A stretch of DNA of 33,893 nucleotides, taken from positions 1 through 33,893 of the forward strand of contig JAFGNU010000090.1 of NCBI GenBank assembly GCA_016926875.1. The letters run 5' to 3'. The translations under genes were made by a program, and so were the position numbers. Position 1 is the first letter of the stretch, and each line of letters starts with the position of its first letter. The notes under the pieces are model-generated. The model worked only from the letters and a program-made list of their open reading frames with translations. It ran no database searches and had not been told where the DNA came from. This DNA comes from Anaerolineae bacterium. GTDB taxonomy: Bacteria > Chloroflexota > Anaerolineae > Aggregatilineales > Aggregatilineaceae. Below, piece by piece: positions 1 through 6,847 of the stretch.

Positions 1-1295
1 GGGTGCCCGTCCGGCGCGGGCGCGGGCGAACCGTCTTCGAGGACCAGTCCTTCGTAGGTGCCCCAACCAAATTCTGTCGCCCAAAGCTGGCGGGTGGTGT
101 CGCCGTTCTGCTCCATGATGGCGCGGTAGTCTTCGATGTTGTCCAGGAAAAAGAAGGTCGGGTGAACGTCGTAACCCTGGCCGCTGTTGGTGCAGCAGCG
201 AGCATCCGGCGCGTTCCACGAACCGTAAGGATGCACGCCAATGGCGATATTCTGGTACTTGGTGCTGCCCAGCCCGGCCTGGTACATCTGGTTGAGGTAA
301 ACACGGTCATCGGTGGCGCTCACGCCGTCATTCACGCCGGTTGGTGCCAGCCCTGCCGTGATGATCGTGATCGACGAGCCGCCCTCTGCCGCGCGAATGG
401 CATTATAGGCTGCATCGAAGTAGCGCATGTAGTCCTGCCCGGTCAGCGTGCCGCCGTTCCACTCACGGCGCAGGTTCGGCTCGTTCCAGATTTCAATCGC
501 GTCGATGTACGACTGGCCGAACAGGTCCACGCGGACTTCGCCCAGCATGGTGCTCAGGAAATTCGCCAGGATTTGCGGGTCGCGCGGCGGGCCGTTTTCG
601 TCCAGCGTATTACGCGACCAGCCCGGCGCTTTGGCGATGCTGACCATTACCTTAAAGCCGTCTCTATCGGCACGCTGGACAAATAACCGGTAGCGGTAGA
701 GCGTCTGAGTCAGCACGCCCGGCTGTTCTTCGAGCAGGTCCCAGGCAAACTGGAACTTGACCCACTTGATCCCCAGTTCCTGGGCGAACATCAGCGACAG
801 GTAAAAATCGTCGTCAGATAGATCGGTGTTGATCTGGATGCCCATCCGATCCGCGTCAAGCGTGGGCAGCGGCGTCCCGGCAAGCGTGCTGGTGGGTGAC
901 GGTGTCGGCGTCAGCTTGGCAGGCGCTTCGGTGGGAGTGCGTGTTGGGCGGCGGGTAGGTTTGGGCGTATTTTCCGGCGGGGTGGTGGGCGACGGTGCCG
1001 CCGCGTTATCCGGGGACACAATCGGGCCGTAGCTGCCGGGTGTGGGCGATGCCTGGGTTGTGGCTTGCAGGTACGCAATCGCCGCGCTGCCCGCTCCTGG
1101 ATCGGGCGCCGATGGCTGGTACACCATGATCAGGGGTGAGTTTTCCTGGCCGGTCGGGGTATTGGTCGATACCTGGGTAGGTGTGACATAGACCACAATC
1201 GGGTCAGGTTCGCCACCACAGGCAGCCAGCACCAGGCTCGCCAGAAGAAGCAGGAGCCACCAGCGTCCTTGTATCCGTCGCGCAGCACTCAGCAT
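1..1295 (-). CDS. Glycoside-hydrolase-like lipoprotein (clan GH-A TIM barrel), partial
   Basis: This frame is open from an ATG at 1295 to the left edge, so the C-terminus lies outside the window. About 431 residues are visible. The N-terminus is a lipoprotein signal: basic residues, a Trp/Leu-rich core and lipobox LAAC with the lipidated Cys at residue 26. A Thr/Pro-rich linker follows (about residues 60-130), then a region resembling a clan GH-A TIM barrel (GH39/GH5-like). It contains IEIWNEPN, whose NEP is the typical acid/base loop, and later ATEFGWG, whose Glu could be the nucleophile. It probably acts on a polysaccharide outside the membrane; the substrate cannot be told. AGGAAG lies 7 bases before the ATG. 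It is the last visible gene of a likely operon with the exonuclease (116-base gap) and the hydrolase upstream. Sure of lipoprotein and fold class, unsure of enzyme activity. Confidence 0.75.
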   Translation of the reverse strand, partial: MLSAARRIQGRWWLLLLLASLVLAACGGEPDPIVVYVTPTQVSTNTPTGQENSPLIMVYQPSAPDPGAGSAAIAYLQATTQASPTPGSYGPIVSPDNAAAPSPTTPPENTPKPTRRPTRTPTEAPAKLTPTPSPTSTLAGTPLPTLDADRMGIQINTDLSDDDFYLSLMFAQELGIKWVKFQFAWDLLEEQPGVLTQTLYRYRLFVQRADRDGFKVMVSIAKAPGWSRNTLDENGPPRDPQILANFLSTMLGEVRVDLFGQSYIDAIEIWNEPNLRREWNGGTLTGQDYMRYFDAAYNAIRAAEGGSSITIITAGLAPTGVNDGVSATDDRVYLNQMYQAGLGSTKYQNIAIGVHPYGSWNAPDARCCTNSGQGYDVHPTFFFLDNIEDYRAIMEQNGDTTRQLWATEFGWGTYEGLVLEDGSPAPAPDGH

Positions 1296-1311
1296 AGAGC
1301 ATCTTCCTGGA

Positions 1312-1340
1312 ATTATGTTCTTAGATAAGGTAAGCGTAAA
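1312..1340 (-). promoter_or_regulatory. Possible promoter for the GH-like lipoprotein
   Basis: On the minus strand, TTTACG (1340-1335) and CATAAT (1317-1312) are separated by 17 bases, giving 9 of 12 consensus matches. The resulting leader would be only about 15 bases, barely holding the AGGAAG ribosome site, so this is tentative. Read-through from the exonuclease is also possible. Confidence 0.35.
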
Positions 1341-1411
1341 AGCCACATCAAGCATACGAAGGATCGCGCCGGAATGCAAAAACAGCCGCGCTACGATTGC
1401 CCTACGTTAGC

Positions 1412-2005
1412 TCACGATGCGTTGGGCCGGGCCTCTGCCATCTTGCGGATCAGCGCCAGCGTCAGCAGGCAGTCACCTGCCGCTGCGTGGGCGTCCTGCA
1501 CCGGGATGTGCTCGATGACGCACGCCTCGGCCAGCCGCTTCCACCGAAAGTTTCTGTGACGCCGGTTCCATTCGCCGTAAAACTGTGCGTAATGCTCCAT
1601 CGCGCAGTCCCATTCATCCGGGTGAATGTGTGGCAGGTTGTAGCGGCTGCACGTTTGCCACAGAATCCGGCTGTCGAAGTCGGCATTATAGGCGATCACC
1701 AGCTTGCCCGCCAGGGTCAGGTTGAGTTGGGCGTGCACATCCGGGAAGCCGGGCGCGTCGGCCAGGTCCGCGTTGGTCAGTTTGTGCACGGCGGCAGCTT
1801 TGGGCGAGATGCGCTGCTGCGGTCTGACCAGTGTATCGATCAATACTGTGCCGGTTTGATCCACCGCACCTAGCTGGACAAACTCGTCGTCATAATCAAT
1901 GCCGGTTGTTTCGCCGTCAAAAATCACGAATTCGCGCTGAAGCAGGTCAAACGCCCACTGTGCCGCCTCGTCGCGCTGCTGTTTTAACCAGGACTCGTTT
2001 AGCAT
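1412..2005 (-). CDS. DEDDh-family 3'-5' exonuclease (DnaQ-like)
   Basis: A 197-residue protein with all three exonuclease motifs of the DEDDh family. Exo I is FDGETTG (Asp30, Glu32), Exo II is YNADFD (Asp111), and Exo III is DAHAAAGD (His173, Asp178). Such enzymes remove nucleotides from 3' ends using two metal ions. They serve as polymerase proofreading subunits or as stand-alone DNA or RNA trimming enzymes. The protein is only the exonuclease domain, without polymerase, helicase or UvrC-like parts, so a stand-alone nuclease is likelier than a true epsilon subunit. It starts 30 bases after the alpha/beta hydrolase stop on the same strand, suggesting co-transcription. The function shared by these two genes is not evident. 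Confidence 0.88.
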   Translation of the reverse strand: MLNESWLKQQRDEAAQWAFDLLQREFVIFDGETTGIDYDDEFVQLGAVDQTGTVLIDTLVRPQQRISPKAAAVHKLTNADLADAPGFPDVHAQLNLTLAGKLVIAYNADFDSRILWQTCSRYNLPHIHPDEWDCAMEHYAQFYGEWNRRHRNFRWKRLAEACVIEHIPVQDAHAAAGDCLLTLALIRKMAEARPNAS

Positions 2006-2035
2006 GGTTCACTCTCGCAGAAAACACCAATTTAC

Positions 2036-3004
2036 TCACAACTGGCGCAGGTCTTTGCGCAAAGCTTCGACCGCTTTTGCATAACGGCGCCCGGCAAAGT
2101 CGGGACTGTTCAACCGTGCCCAGTCCAGTGCCAGTTTGCGCGCTGTGAAACGCGCCACGTCATCACAGCGCCAGTAGCCGGTATGGCTGAGCAGGTTCCA
2201 GCCGGTCAGCCAGTTTCCGGCAGGGACGGGGCGGTCGATCACGCCTGCCGATTTGTAGGCTTTGATCGGCTCCAGCGGGAAGGCGACCGCGTCCTGCCGG
2301 TCGTACAGGTTGAGCCACAGCCCGCCGTCGGGATCGACCGTGATCGGGCTGTCCAGGCTCTCACGGATGCTTTCAGGACCCCCGTAAGCATTGCCGCGCA
2401 GCGTATAGAGCGCCATCGGTGAGCCAAGCGTGAAAAAGTTGACCAGGGCAAGCGGGTAATCGTTCAGGTGGTGGGCCGGGACGCTGCCGCGCGTGTGATC
2501 CCAGACATAATCAGACGCGATCACGCTGCCCAGACTGTGCCCGATCACGGTCAGCGGGGCGCGCTCGTCCGTGCCGGTTTCGTTGGCGCTGGCCTCGCTG
2601 AGCGCGCGCACGCACCGGTCCAACTCGTCGTGAATGGCCCGGTAGATGGTGTTGTTAGCCGGGTCGTGCTGGTAGGCAACCAGATCGCCCAGCAGCGCAA
2701 CCAGGTTGCGCCGGAAGTGATAGGTCAGGCTGAAGCGGCGCAGCGGGTGCCACCTGCCGAACATCACATCCAGCAGGGCGTTTTGCGGGCGCTGGGTGAT
2801 AGGTGCCCAGTAGGCTGTCTCGAAGCGCAGCGCGTGCTTGGCCTGGGTATCGCGCCGGTTCACGTCACGCAGCCCCAACCGCCGGATCGTCCTGTCAAAC
2901 TCGTGTTGGATACCATCCTGGAGCGGACGGGCATAGTTTGGCCCCCGGTTACCCCACCCGACACCATGCACGACCAACACGTTCAGCGTGCGTGCTGCTG
3001 CCAT
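2036..3004 (-). CDS. Alpha/beta hydrolase (lipase/esterase-like)
   Basis: A 322-residue cytoplasmic-looking protein. It opens with a first beta strand and oxyanion-type turn, VLVVHGVGWG (residues 9-18). The nucleophile elbow is VIGHSLGS with Ser157. Candidate Asp and His residues of the triad are in NLYDRQDAV and LLSHTGYW near the C-terminus. These features fit an alpha/beta hydrolase, possibly a lipase or esterase, but the substrate is unknown. No signal peptide is visible. The start has GGGAGG 8 bases upstream and a good promoter lies just before it, so it is probably the first gene of the operon that continues into the exonuclease and the GH-like lipoprotein. Confidence 0.8.
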   Translation of the reverse strand: MAAARTLNVLVVHGVGWGNRGPNYARPLQDGIQHEFDRTIRRLGLRDVNRRDTQAKHALRFETAYWAPITQRPQNALLDVMFGRWHPLRRFSLTYHFRRNLVALLGDLVAYQHDPANNTIYRAIHDELDRCVRALSEASANETGTDERAPLTVIGHSLGSVIASDYVWDHTRGSVPAHHLNDYPLALVNFFTLGSPMALYTLRGNAYGGPESIRESLDSPITVDPDGGLWLNLYDRQDAVAFPLEPIKAYKSAGVIDRPVPAGNWLTGWNLLSHTGYWRCDDVARFTARKLALDWARLNSPDFAGRRYAKAVEALRKDLRQL

Positions 3005-3038
3005 CGTGACATCCTCCCTCGACTACGTCGTGTAGCAT

Positions 3039-3066
3039 AGTCTATGCCGCGCGGCGTGGTTGTCAA
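3039..3066 (-). promoter_or_regulatory. Sigma-70-like promoter for the hydrolase operon
   Basis: On the minus strand a perfect TTGACA (3066-3061) is followed after 16 bases by TAGACT (3044-3039), which matches the -10 consensus at 4 of 6 positions. Transcription would start near 3032, leaving a leader of about 28 bases that includes the GGGAGG ribosome site. Confidence 0.5.
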
Positions 3067-3109
3067 GTAGCAGCCAGTATGCAGCACCGGGCATTGCACA
3101 TCGCCTGAC

Positions 3110-3139
3110 TTGCCACCTCCGGCGGGGGTTGGATACACT
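3110..3139 (+). promoter_or_regulatory. Possible promoter for the 3183 lipoprotein
   Basis: TTGCCA (3110-3115) and TACACT (3134-3139) are 18 bases apart, a 9 of 12 match to the sigma-70 consensus. The leader would be about 37 bases and carries AGGAGA before the start codon. It is divergent from the hydrolase promoter, only about 45 bases away. Confidence 0.4.
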
Positions 3140-3182
3140 ACACGGGTGTTATTGGTGAGGGTCTACTGTTCAGGAGAAACGT

Positions 3183-3860
3183 ATGATGCGCAGAAAAAGC
3201 CAGTTGATCGCGCTGCTGGTGGGCGTGCTGATTCTATCGCTGGGACTGGTCGCCTGTGGGGGTGACGATTCGGATGACGACGGCGACAGCGCCCCGGATA
3301 CGACCCCCGAACAAACTGCCGCCGCTGCTGATCTCGATCTCGGCGTTGGTCCCGACCTGGCACTGGGCGCAGCCGAGAACAGCGGGCTGCCGGGCTGCAA
3401 CGATCCCAACGATACCGAATGCCCTGTGCCGCTGGACGTGGACCTGGACGGCGAAGCGTCCGCCGGTGGCGTGACGGTCAGCTACCCGGCGCGCTACTTT
3501 GACGCGGTTACCGGTAATGACGCGCCCGACGGTGTCCTGATTGAGATCGCGCCCAACGAGAAATACGCCTTTGAGGAACAGGCCACGTTCCAGGTGTATT
3601 TTGCCGGTTCGGTCGACGCGGCGCTGGCCGAACTGGACGACCCGCTGATCGTGGAGTGGAGCACCGAGACGCTGAGCGGCACCGTCGGCGTGGTGAAAGA
3701 CCGCGATCAAGACCCGCCGGAGAATACGACTATCGGCGCGTTTGCGCTGGATGATGGGCGGGCGGTTGTGCTCAAGCTGGCGACGACCGGTCAATACGGC
3801 TGGGACCTGTACTCGCGCATCTTCGAGCGAATGGTTGGTTCGCTGGTTGTGACCGGGTAG
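3183..3860 (+). CDS. Lipoprotein of unknown function
   Basis: A 225-residue exported protein. Residues 1-24 form a signal peptide with basic head, hydrophobic core and lipobox LVAC; Cys25 should be lipidated and is followed by a strongly acidic Asp-rich spacer. The mature part has a mostly beta-strand look (for example VTVSYPARYF and IGAFALDDGRAVVLKLAT). Its SYPARYF start and ending on a short hydrophobic strand faintly recall PsbP-like ligand or quality-control folds, but I do not recognise a family with confidence. AGGAGA precedes the first of two adjacent Met codons by 5 bases, so either ATG could be used. It faces the WD40 lipoprotein gene tail to tail. Confidence 0.75.
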   Translation: MMRRKSQLIALLVGVLILSLGLVACGGDDSDDDGDSAPDTTPEQTAAAADLDLGVGPDLALGAAENSGLPGCNDPNDTECPVPLDVDLDGEASAGGVTVSYPARYFDAVTGNDAPDGVLIEIAPNEKYAFEEQATFQVYFAGSVDAALAELDDPLIVEWSTETLSGTVGVVKDRDQDPPENTTIGAFALDDGRAVVLKLATTGQYGWDLYSRIFERMVGSLVVTG

Positions 3861-3885
3861 GGCCGCCAGTATGTCGCTCAGCAGA

Positions 3886-3915
3886 CTTGTGGGGTGTCAC
3901 ACCACACCCCACAAG
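3886..3915. terminator. Long hairpin between convergent genes
   Basis: A perfect 12-base-pair inverted repeat (3886-3897 with 3904-3915, six-base loop) lies between the stops of two convergent genes at 3860 and 3947. There is no clear T-run on either side, so it may be a bidirectional terminator of non-canonical type or an mRNA-end stabiliser. Confidence 0.6.
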
Positions 3916-3946
3916 GCAAAAAGCTCCCGTAACAAGTCCTTGGCCT

Positions 3947-4984
3947 CTACATCTCAGTCTCTTCCCAGACCCGGATCGTGCCGTCGGCGCTGGCGCTGAT
4001 CAGGTGGGCATCTTCGGCAGCCCAACCCAGGGCCAGGATGGCATCTGTATGCGTATCGATGGTAAACAGTAACCGACCGTTTTCAGTGTCCCAGATGCGG
4101 ATCGCACCTTCGGCGTCACCGCTTGCCAGGCGGGTGTCGCCAGGAGACCAGGCCAGTGCCATGATAGTGCTGGAGTGACCTTCCAGTGTCAACAGAGGTT
4201 CATCGCGGGCGCCGGTATTCCATACGCGCACTGTATTGTCGTTTCCGCCGGTTGCCAGCCTGATTGTAGAGGTCGTCGACCAGGCCACCGCACTAACACC
4301 ACGAGGCTGTTCAGGGTCGCCGACAGTGATGGCCGTGTCTTCAGGGGGCATCGTAATATTCATGCCGCTGCCATAGATCAAATCGAAATCCAGCTCCTGG
4401 AAATACACCTTGCCAGAGCTTCCAATCGTCAGATGCATCATTCTCCAGGCGAGCGCCTGGGGAAACATAACAATGGATTTTGCCAGCGCTCGCCCTTGAG
4501 TGATCGAAAACAAGGTCACCGATCCTTCCAGGCCAGCGGCGGCGGCGAGATAATCGTGCCCCAACCACGCCAGAGCGTTGATGGTGCCGTCCATGCCCTC
4601 TACTTTAGCGATCTGGAGCTTAGACTCTGTGTCCCAAATGGTCACAACATGTCCGTCGTCGCCGGTCGCTAACCACAGGTTATTGTCAGCCCAGGCAAGC
4701 GCTGTCAGTCTGCCAGTATTACCGGATATAATGCCGATTCGTTCGCCGGTGGTCACATCCCAGACTTTTACATCCTGTCCGGCAGCAGTAGCCATCCGGG
4801 TTCTATCAGGCGACAACGCGGCAACAGAGGTTTCGCCAACGTCAATGCTTGTCACTTCCTGCCAGTTGAACTGCGGTTCGGGCGTGCTTTTCGCCTCATC
4901 GCTGTCTTTATCGCCGTCTTTGCCGCACGCGGCGACGACTAATACCAGGACACTCAACCAAATCAGCCAACGTTGAAATCTCAT
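3947..4984 (-). CDS. WD40-repeat lipoprotein (seven-bladed propeller)
   Basis: A 345-residue lipoprotein. Its signal peptide ends in lipobox VAAC with Cys20, followed by a charged Lys/Asp spacer. The rest is a run of WD40 repeats. Clear examples end in VKVWD, VTIWD, VRVWN, IRIWD and IRVWE. Two central blades, near residues 130-190, are degenerate and end in VTLFS and VYFQE, giving about seven blades, the number that closes a propeller. The likely role is a protein-binding scaffold on the outer face of the membrane, with no enzymatic motif visible. GAGGAG sits 6 bases before the ATG. The gene stands alone between a convergent lipoprotein and the terminator of the upstream two-component operon. 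Bacterial WD40 lipoproteins of this form are often of unknown partner. Confidence 0.88.
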   Translation of the reverse strand: MRFQRWLIWLSVLVLVVAACGKDGDKDSDEAKSTPEPQFNWQEVTSIDVGETSVAALSPDRTRMATAAGQDVKVWDVTTGERIGIISGNTGRLTALAWADNNLWLATGDDGHVVTIWDTESKLQIAKVEGMDGTINALAWLGHDYLAAAAGLEGSVTLFSITQGRALAKSIVMFPQALAWRMMHLTIGSSGKVYFQELDFDLIYGSGMNITMPPEDTAITVGDPEQPRGVSAVAWSTTSTIRLATGGNDNTVRVWNTGARDEPLLTLEGHSSTIMALAWSPGDTRLASGDAEGAIRIWDTENGRLLFTIDTHTDAILALGWAAEDAHLISASADGTIRVWEETEM

Positions 4985-5141
4985 GCTGTCCTCCTCAAAT
5001 TTAACGCTATGAAATCATTTGGGCTTATCTTCAATGAGCGGGTTCAACTTTCGCAACCAGAGGAAGTATAGTACATCATGAGAGAAAAAACCTTGCGAAG
5101 GGCAGCCCCATGATCACGTTGGAGGCACTGCGCAATCCCAA

Positions 5142-5175
5142 ATATAAAAACCCGCCCATAAAAAGGAGCAGGTTT
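5142..5175 (-). terminator. Intrinsic terminator of the two-component operon
   Basis: Read on the minus strand, an 8-base-pair stem (5175-5168 with 5155-5148, one G-T pair, 12-base loop) runs directly into TTTTTATAT. It lies 47 bases after the stop of the second response regulator, as expected for the end of that operon. Confidence 0.65.
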
Positions 5176-5222
5176 CTTCCCGGCTGTTTGATTTGTCTAT
5201 AGTTTCAGATAAAAACTGTCGG

Positions 5223-5954
5223 CTACTTCCGGTACGGGCGCGGGCCGTATTGGTCAATGATCATCTGGTTCAGATCATCTTTACCGGGTTCCGCCGACTT
5301 TTGCAGGCGTTGAAATAACTCCATAAAACCGTGCGGTTTAACCAAAAATACATTGCACCCGTTTTCAAAGGCTTTGTCCATTACCGCGCGCTCGTCTAAC
5401 ATCGTTGCCATCACCATGCGCGCGTTTGGATAGCGCTTGCGAAACTCGACTAGCAGTTCGACGCCGTCTTTGTCCGGCAGCTTGTTGTCGATCACCACCA
5501 GCGCCATATCATCGATGTCGGCGGCGATCTTCAGCGCTTCCTCAGCACTGGACGCGCCCGTAACTTCCATGTTGGCCTGCATCAGCAGCCGCACCAAAAA
5601 ATCGCGGTTGGCCGGTTCGTCGTCTACGACCAGCGCGCGAGGTAGTCCTGCCGGTTTAGCCGGTTCGACCGGGGTATCCGGCCTGGTTTCGACCGGCGGC
5701 GCGGCTGTTGGTGGCTCAGATGCGACTGCTGATGGCTCAGGTGCGGTTGTTGGCGGCTTTGGCGCGGCTGTTGGTGGTGCTGGCTTGGCCTCGGCTTTTG
5801 ATGCGTCCGCCGGGTCCGGTTTTGCTTCAGCCAGGGGAACATCCCCCGCAGCAGCAACCTGGGGGGGAGGGGTTTCTTGTGATGCCGGAGTCACTTCTTT
5901 TTCTGGCTGTTCTTTCTTTTGCCCTTGTTCCTGTGGCTGCTGCTCGTCGCTCAT
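5223..5954 (-). CDS. Stand-alone receiver protein with N-terminal Ala/Pro-rich tail
   Basis: A 243-residue protein in two parts. Residues 1-103 are low complexity, rich in Pro, Ala, Glu, Lys and Thr. Residues 105-225 form a CheY-like receiver domain with all key residues: Asp111 and Asp112 (acid pair), Asp156 (phospho-acceptor in VVIDNKLPD), Thr184 and Lys206. There is no DNA-binding or enzymatic output domain, so it may act by protein contact or as a phosphorelay intermediate. Its ATG overlaps the TGA of the preceding receiver gene in an ATGA of four bases, which implies translational coupling. Its tail-then-receiver order is the mirror image of the upstream protein, so the two may have arisen by splitting one receiver-linker-receiver protein. 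Confidence 0.9.
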   Translation of the reverse strand: MSDEQQPQEQGQKKEQPEKEVTPASQETPPPQVAAAGDVPLAEAKPDPADASKAEAKPAPPTAAPKPPTTAPEPSAVASEPPTAAPPVETRPDTPVEPAKPAGLPRALVVDDEPANRDFLVRLLMQANMEVTGASSAEEALKIAADIDDMALVVIDNKLPDKDGVELLVEFRKRYPNARMVMATMLDERAVMDKAFENGCNVFLVKPHGFMELFQRLQKSAEPGKDDLNQMIIDQYGPRPYRK

Positions 5955-6790
5955 GACGACGATCCCCCTGGCGGTGCAGATGGTGTAATACGCTCGTCGG
6001 CGCCCTGTTCAACCGGCGCTGGGGCCGAAACTGTTTCGACAGGCGGTGTTTCGGTGACCTTGGCTGGTTCGGCAGCAGATTTGGCCGAAGCGCCATCCCC
6101 CGGCGGTGCGGTGGGTGTCCCGGTTTCGGCAGGCGGTGCTGGCGTTGGCTTGGCCGGGGCGCTGGCCTCGTCCGGTGCTGCAACAGCTGGTGCAGGTGTC
6201 TCGGCTTCGGCAGGTGCAGAAGCGGGCGCGCTGGCTGCCGGTGCTGCGGCGGGTGCTTCTTGGGCCTCAGCCGCTGGCGCCGGTTCTGCCGGGGCAGGTG
6301 CCTTGACCTCGGCGGGCGCTTCTTCTGGCGTTGGCGCCGCAGGTTCACCGGCTTCCGCTGTGGGAACGAGCGCTTTGTCTGGCGTCGGGATCACCGCTGC
6401 ACCAGCTTCTGCGGCAGGCGCGGGTGCCAGTGCTGCCTCGTAGTGGTCCATGACTGCCAACAAGTCAGAGATGACCAGCGGCTTGGGCAGGTATTGATCG
6501 CAGCCTGCCTCCAGGATGCGCTCGCGGTCACCCATCATGGCATAGGCTGTCACGGCGACGATGGGACGTTTATCATCGCGCTCGCGCAGCGTCTTTACCA
6601 CTTCTATCCCGGAGAACGTCCCGGCCAGCTCAATATCCAGCAAGACCAGATCGATGTCCGGGTCCTGGGCCAATAGCTCAAGCGCGTCTTCGCCTTCTTC
6701 TTCGAAGAGAACGGTGTGCTGTTTTATGCGCACCACGCGCTCAACCAAGGCCTGATTCGTCAAGTTGTCTTCAACGTAGAGAATACGCAT
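5951..6790 (-). CDS. Stand-alone receiver protein with C-terminal Ala/Pro-rich tail
   Basis: A 279-residue protein. Residues 1-120 are a complete receiver domain with Glu7 and Asp8, phospho-acceptor Asp52 in LVLLDIEL, Thr81 in AVTAYAM and Lys103 in YLPKPL. The sequence resembles DivK-type or hybrid-kinase receivers more than transcription factors. Residues 121-279 are almost entirely Ala, Pro, Glu, Thr and Ser, with no recognisable domain. The gene begins 57 bases after the histidine kinase stop and ends in a four-base overlap with the next receiver gene. It is therefore very likely one transcript with the kinase, which is the natural phosphodonor. The tail could be a flexible tether, a scaffold or a surface for multivalent contacts. 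Confidence 0.9.
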   Translation of the reverse strand: MRILYVEDNLTNQALVERVVRIKQHTVLFEEEGEDALELLAQDPDIDLVLLDIELAGTFSGIEVVKTLRERDDKRPIVAVTAYAMMGDRERILEAGCDQYLPKPLVISDLLAVMDHYEAALAPAPAAEAGAAVIPTPDKALVPTAEAGEPAAPTPEEAPAEVKAPAPAEPAPAAEAQEAPAAAPAASAPASAPAEAETPAPAVAAPDEASAPAKPTPAPPAETGTPTAPPGDGASAKSAAEPAKVTETPPVETVSAPAPVEQGADERITPSAPPGGSSS

Positions 6791-6847
6791 AAACCCTAAA
6801 CTCGTTTTCGTCTGTTACAACCGTCAGCGCAGGTGTACACTACCAGG

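Noticed and set aside
3..686. 227-codon plus-strand open frame at the left edge
   Set aside because: The opposite strand codes the GH-like lipoprotein with signal peptide and NEP motif, so this frame is a shadow.
5827..6443. Open frames rich in Arg/Pro or Gly/Ala across the receiver tails
   Set aside because: They are alternate readings of the repetitive GCN/CCN codons of the Ala/Pro tails.
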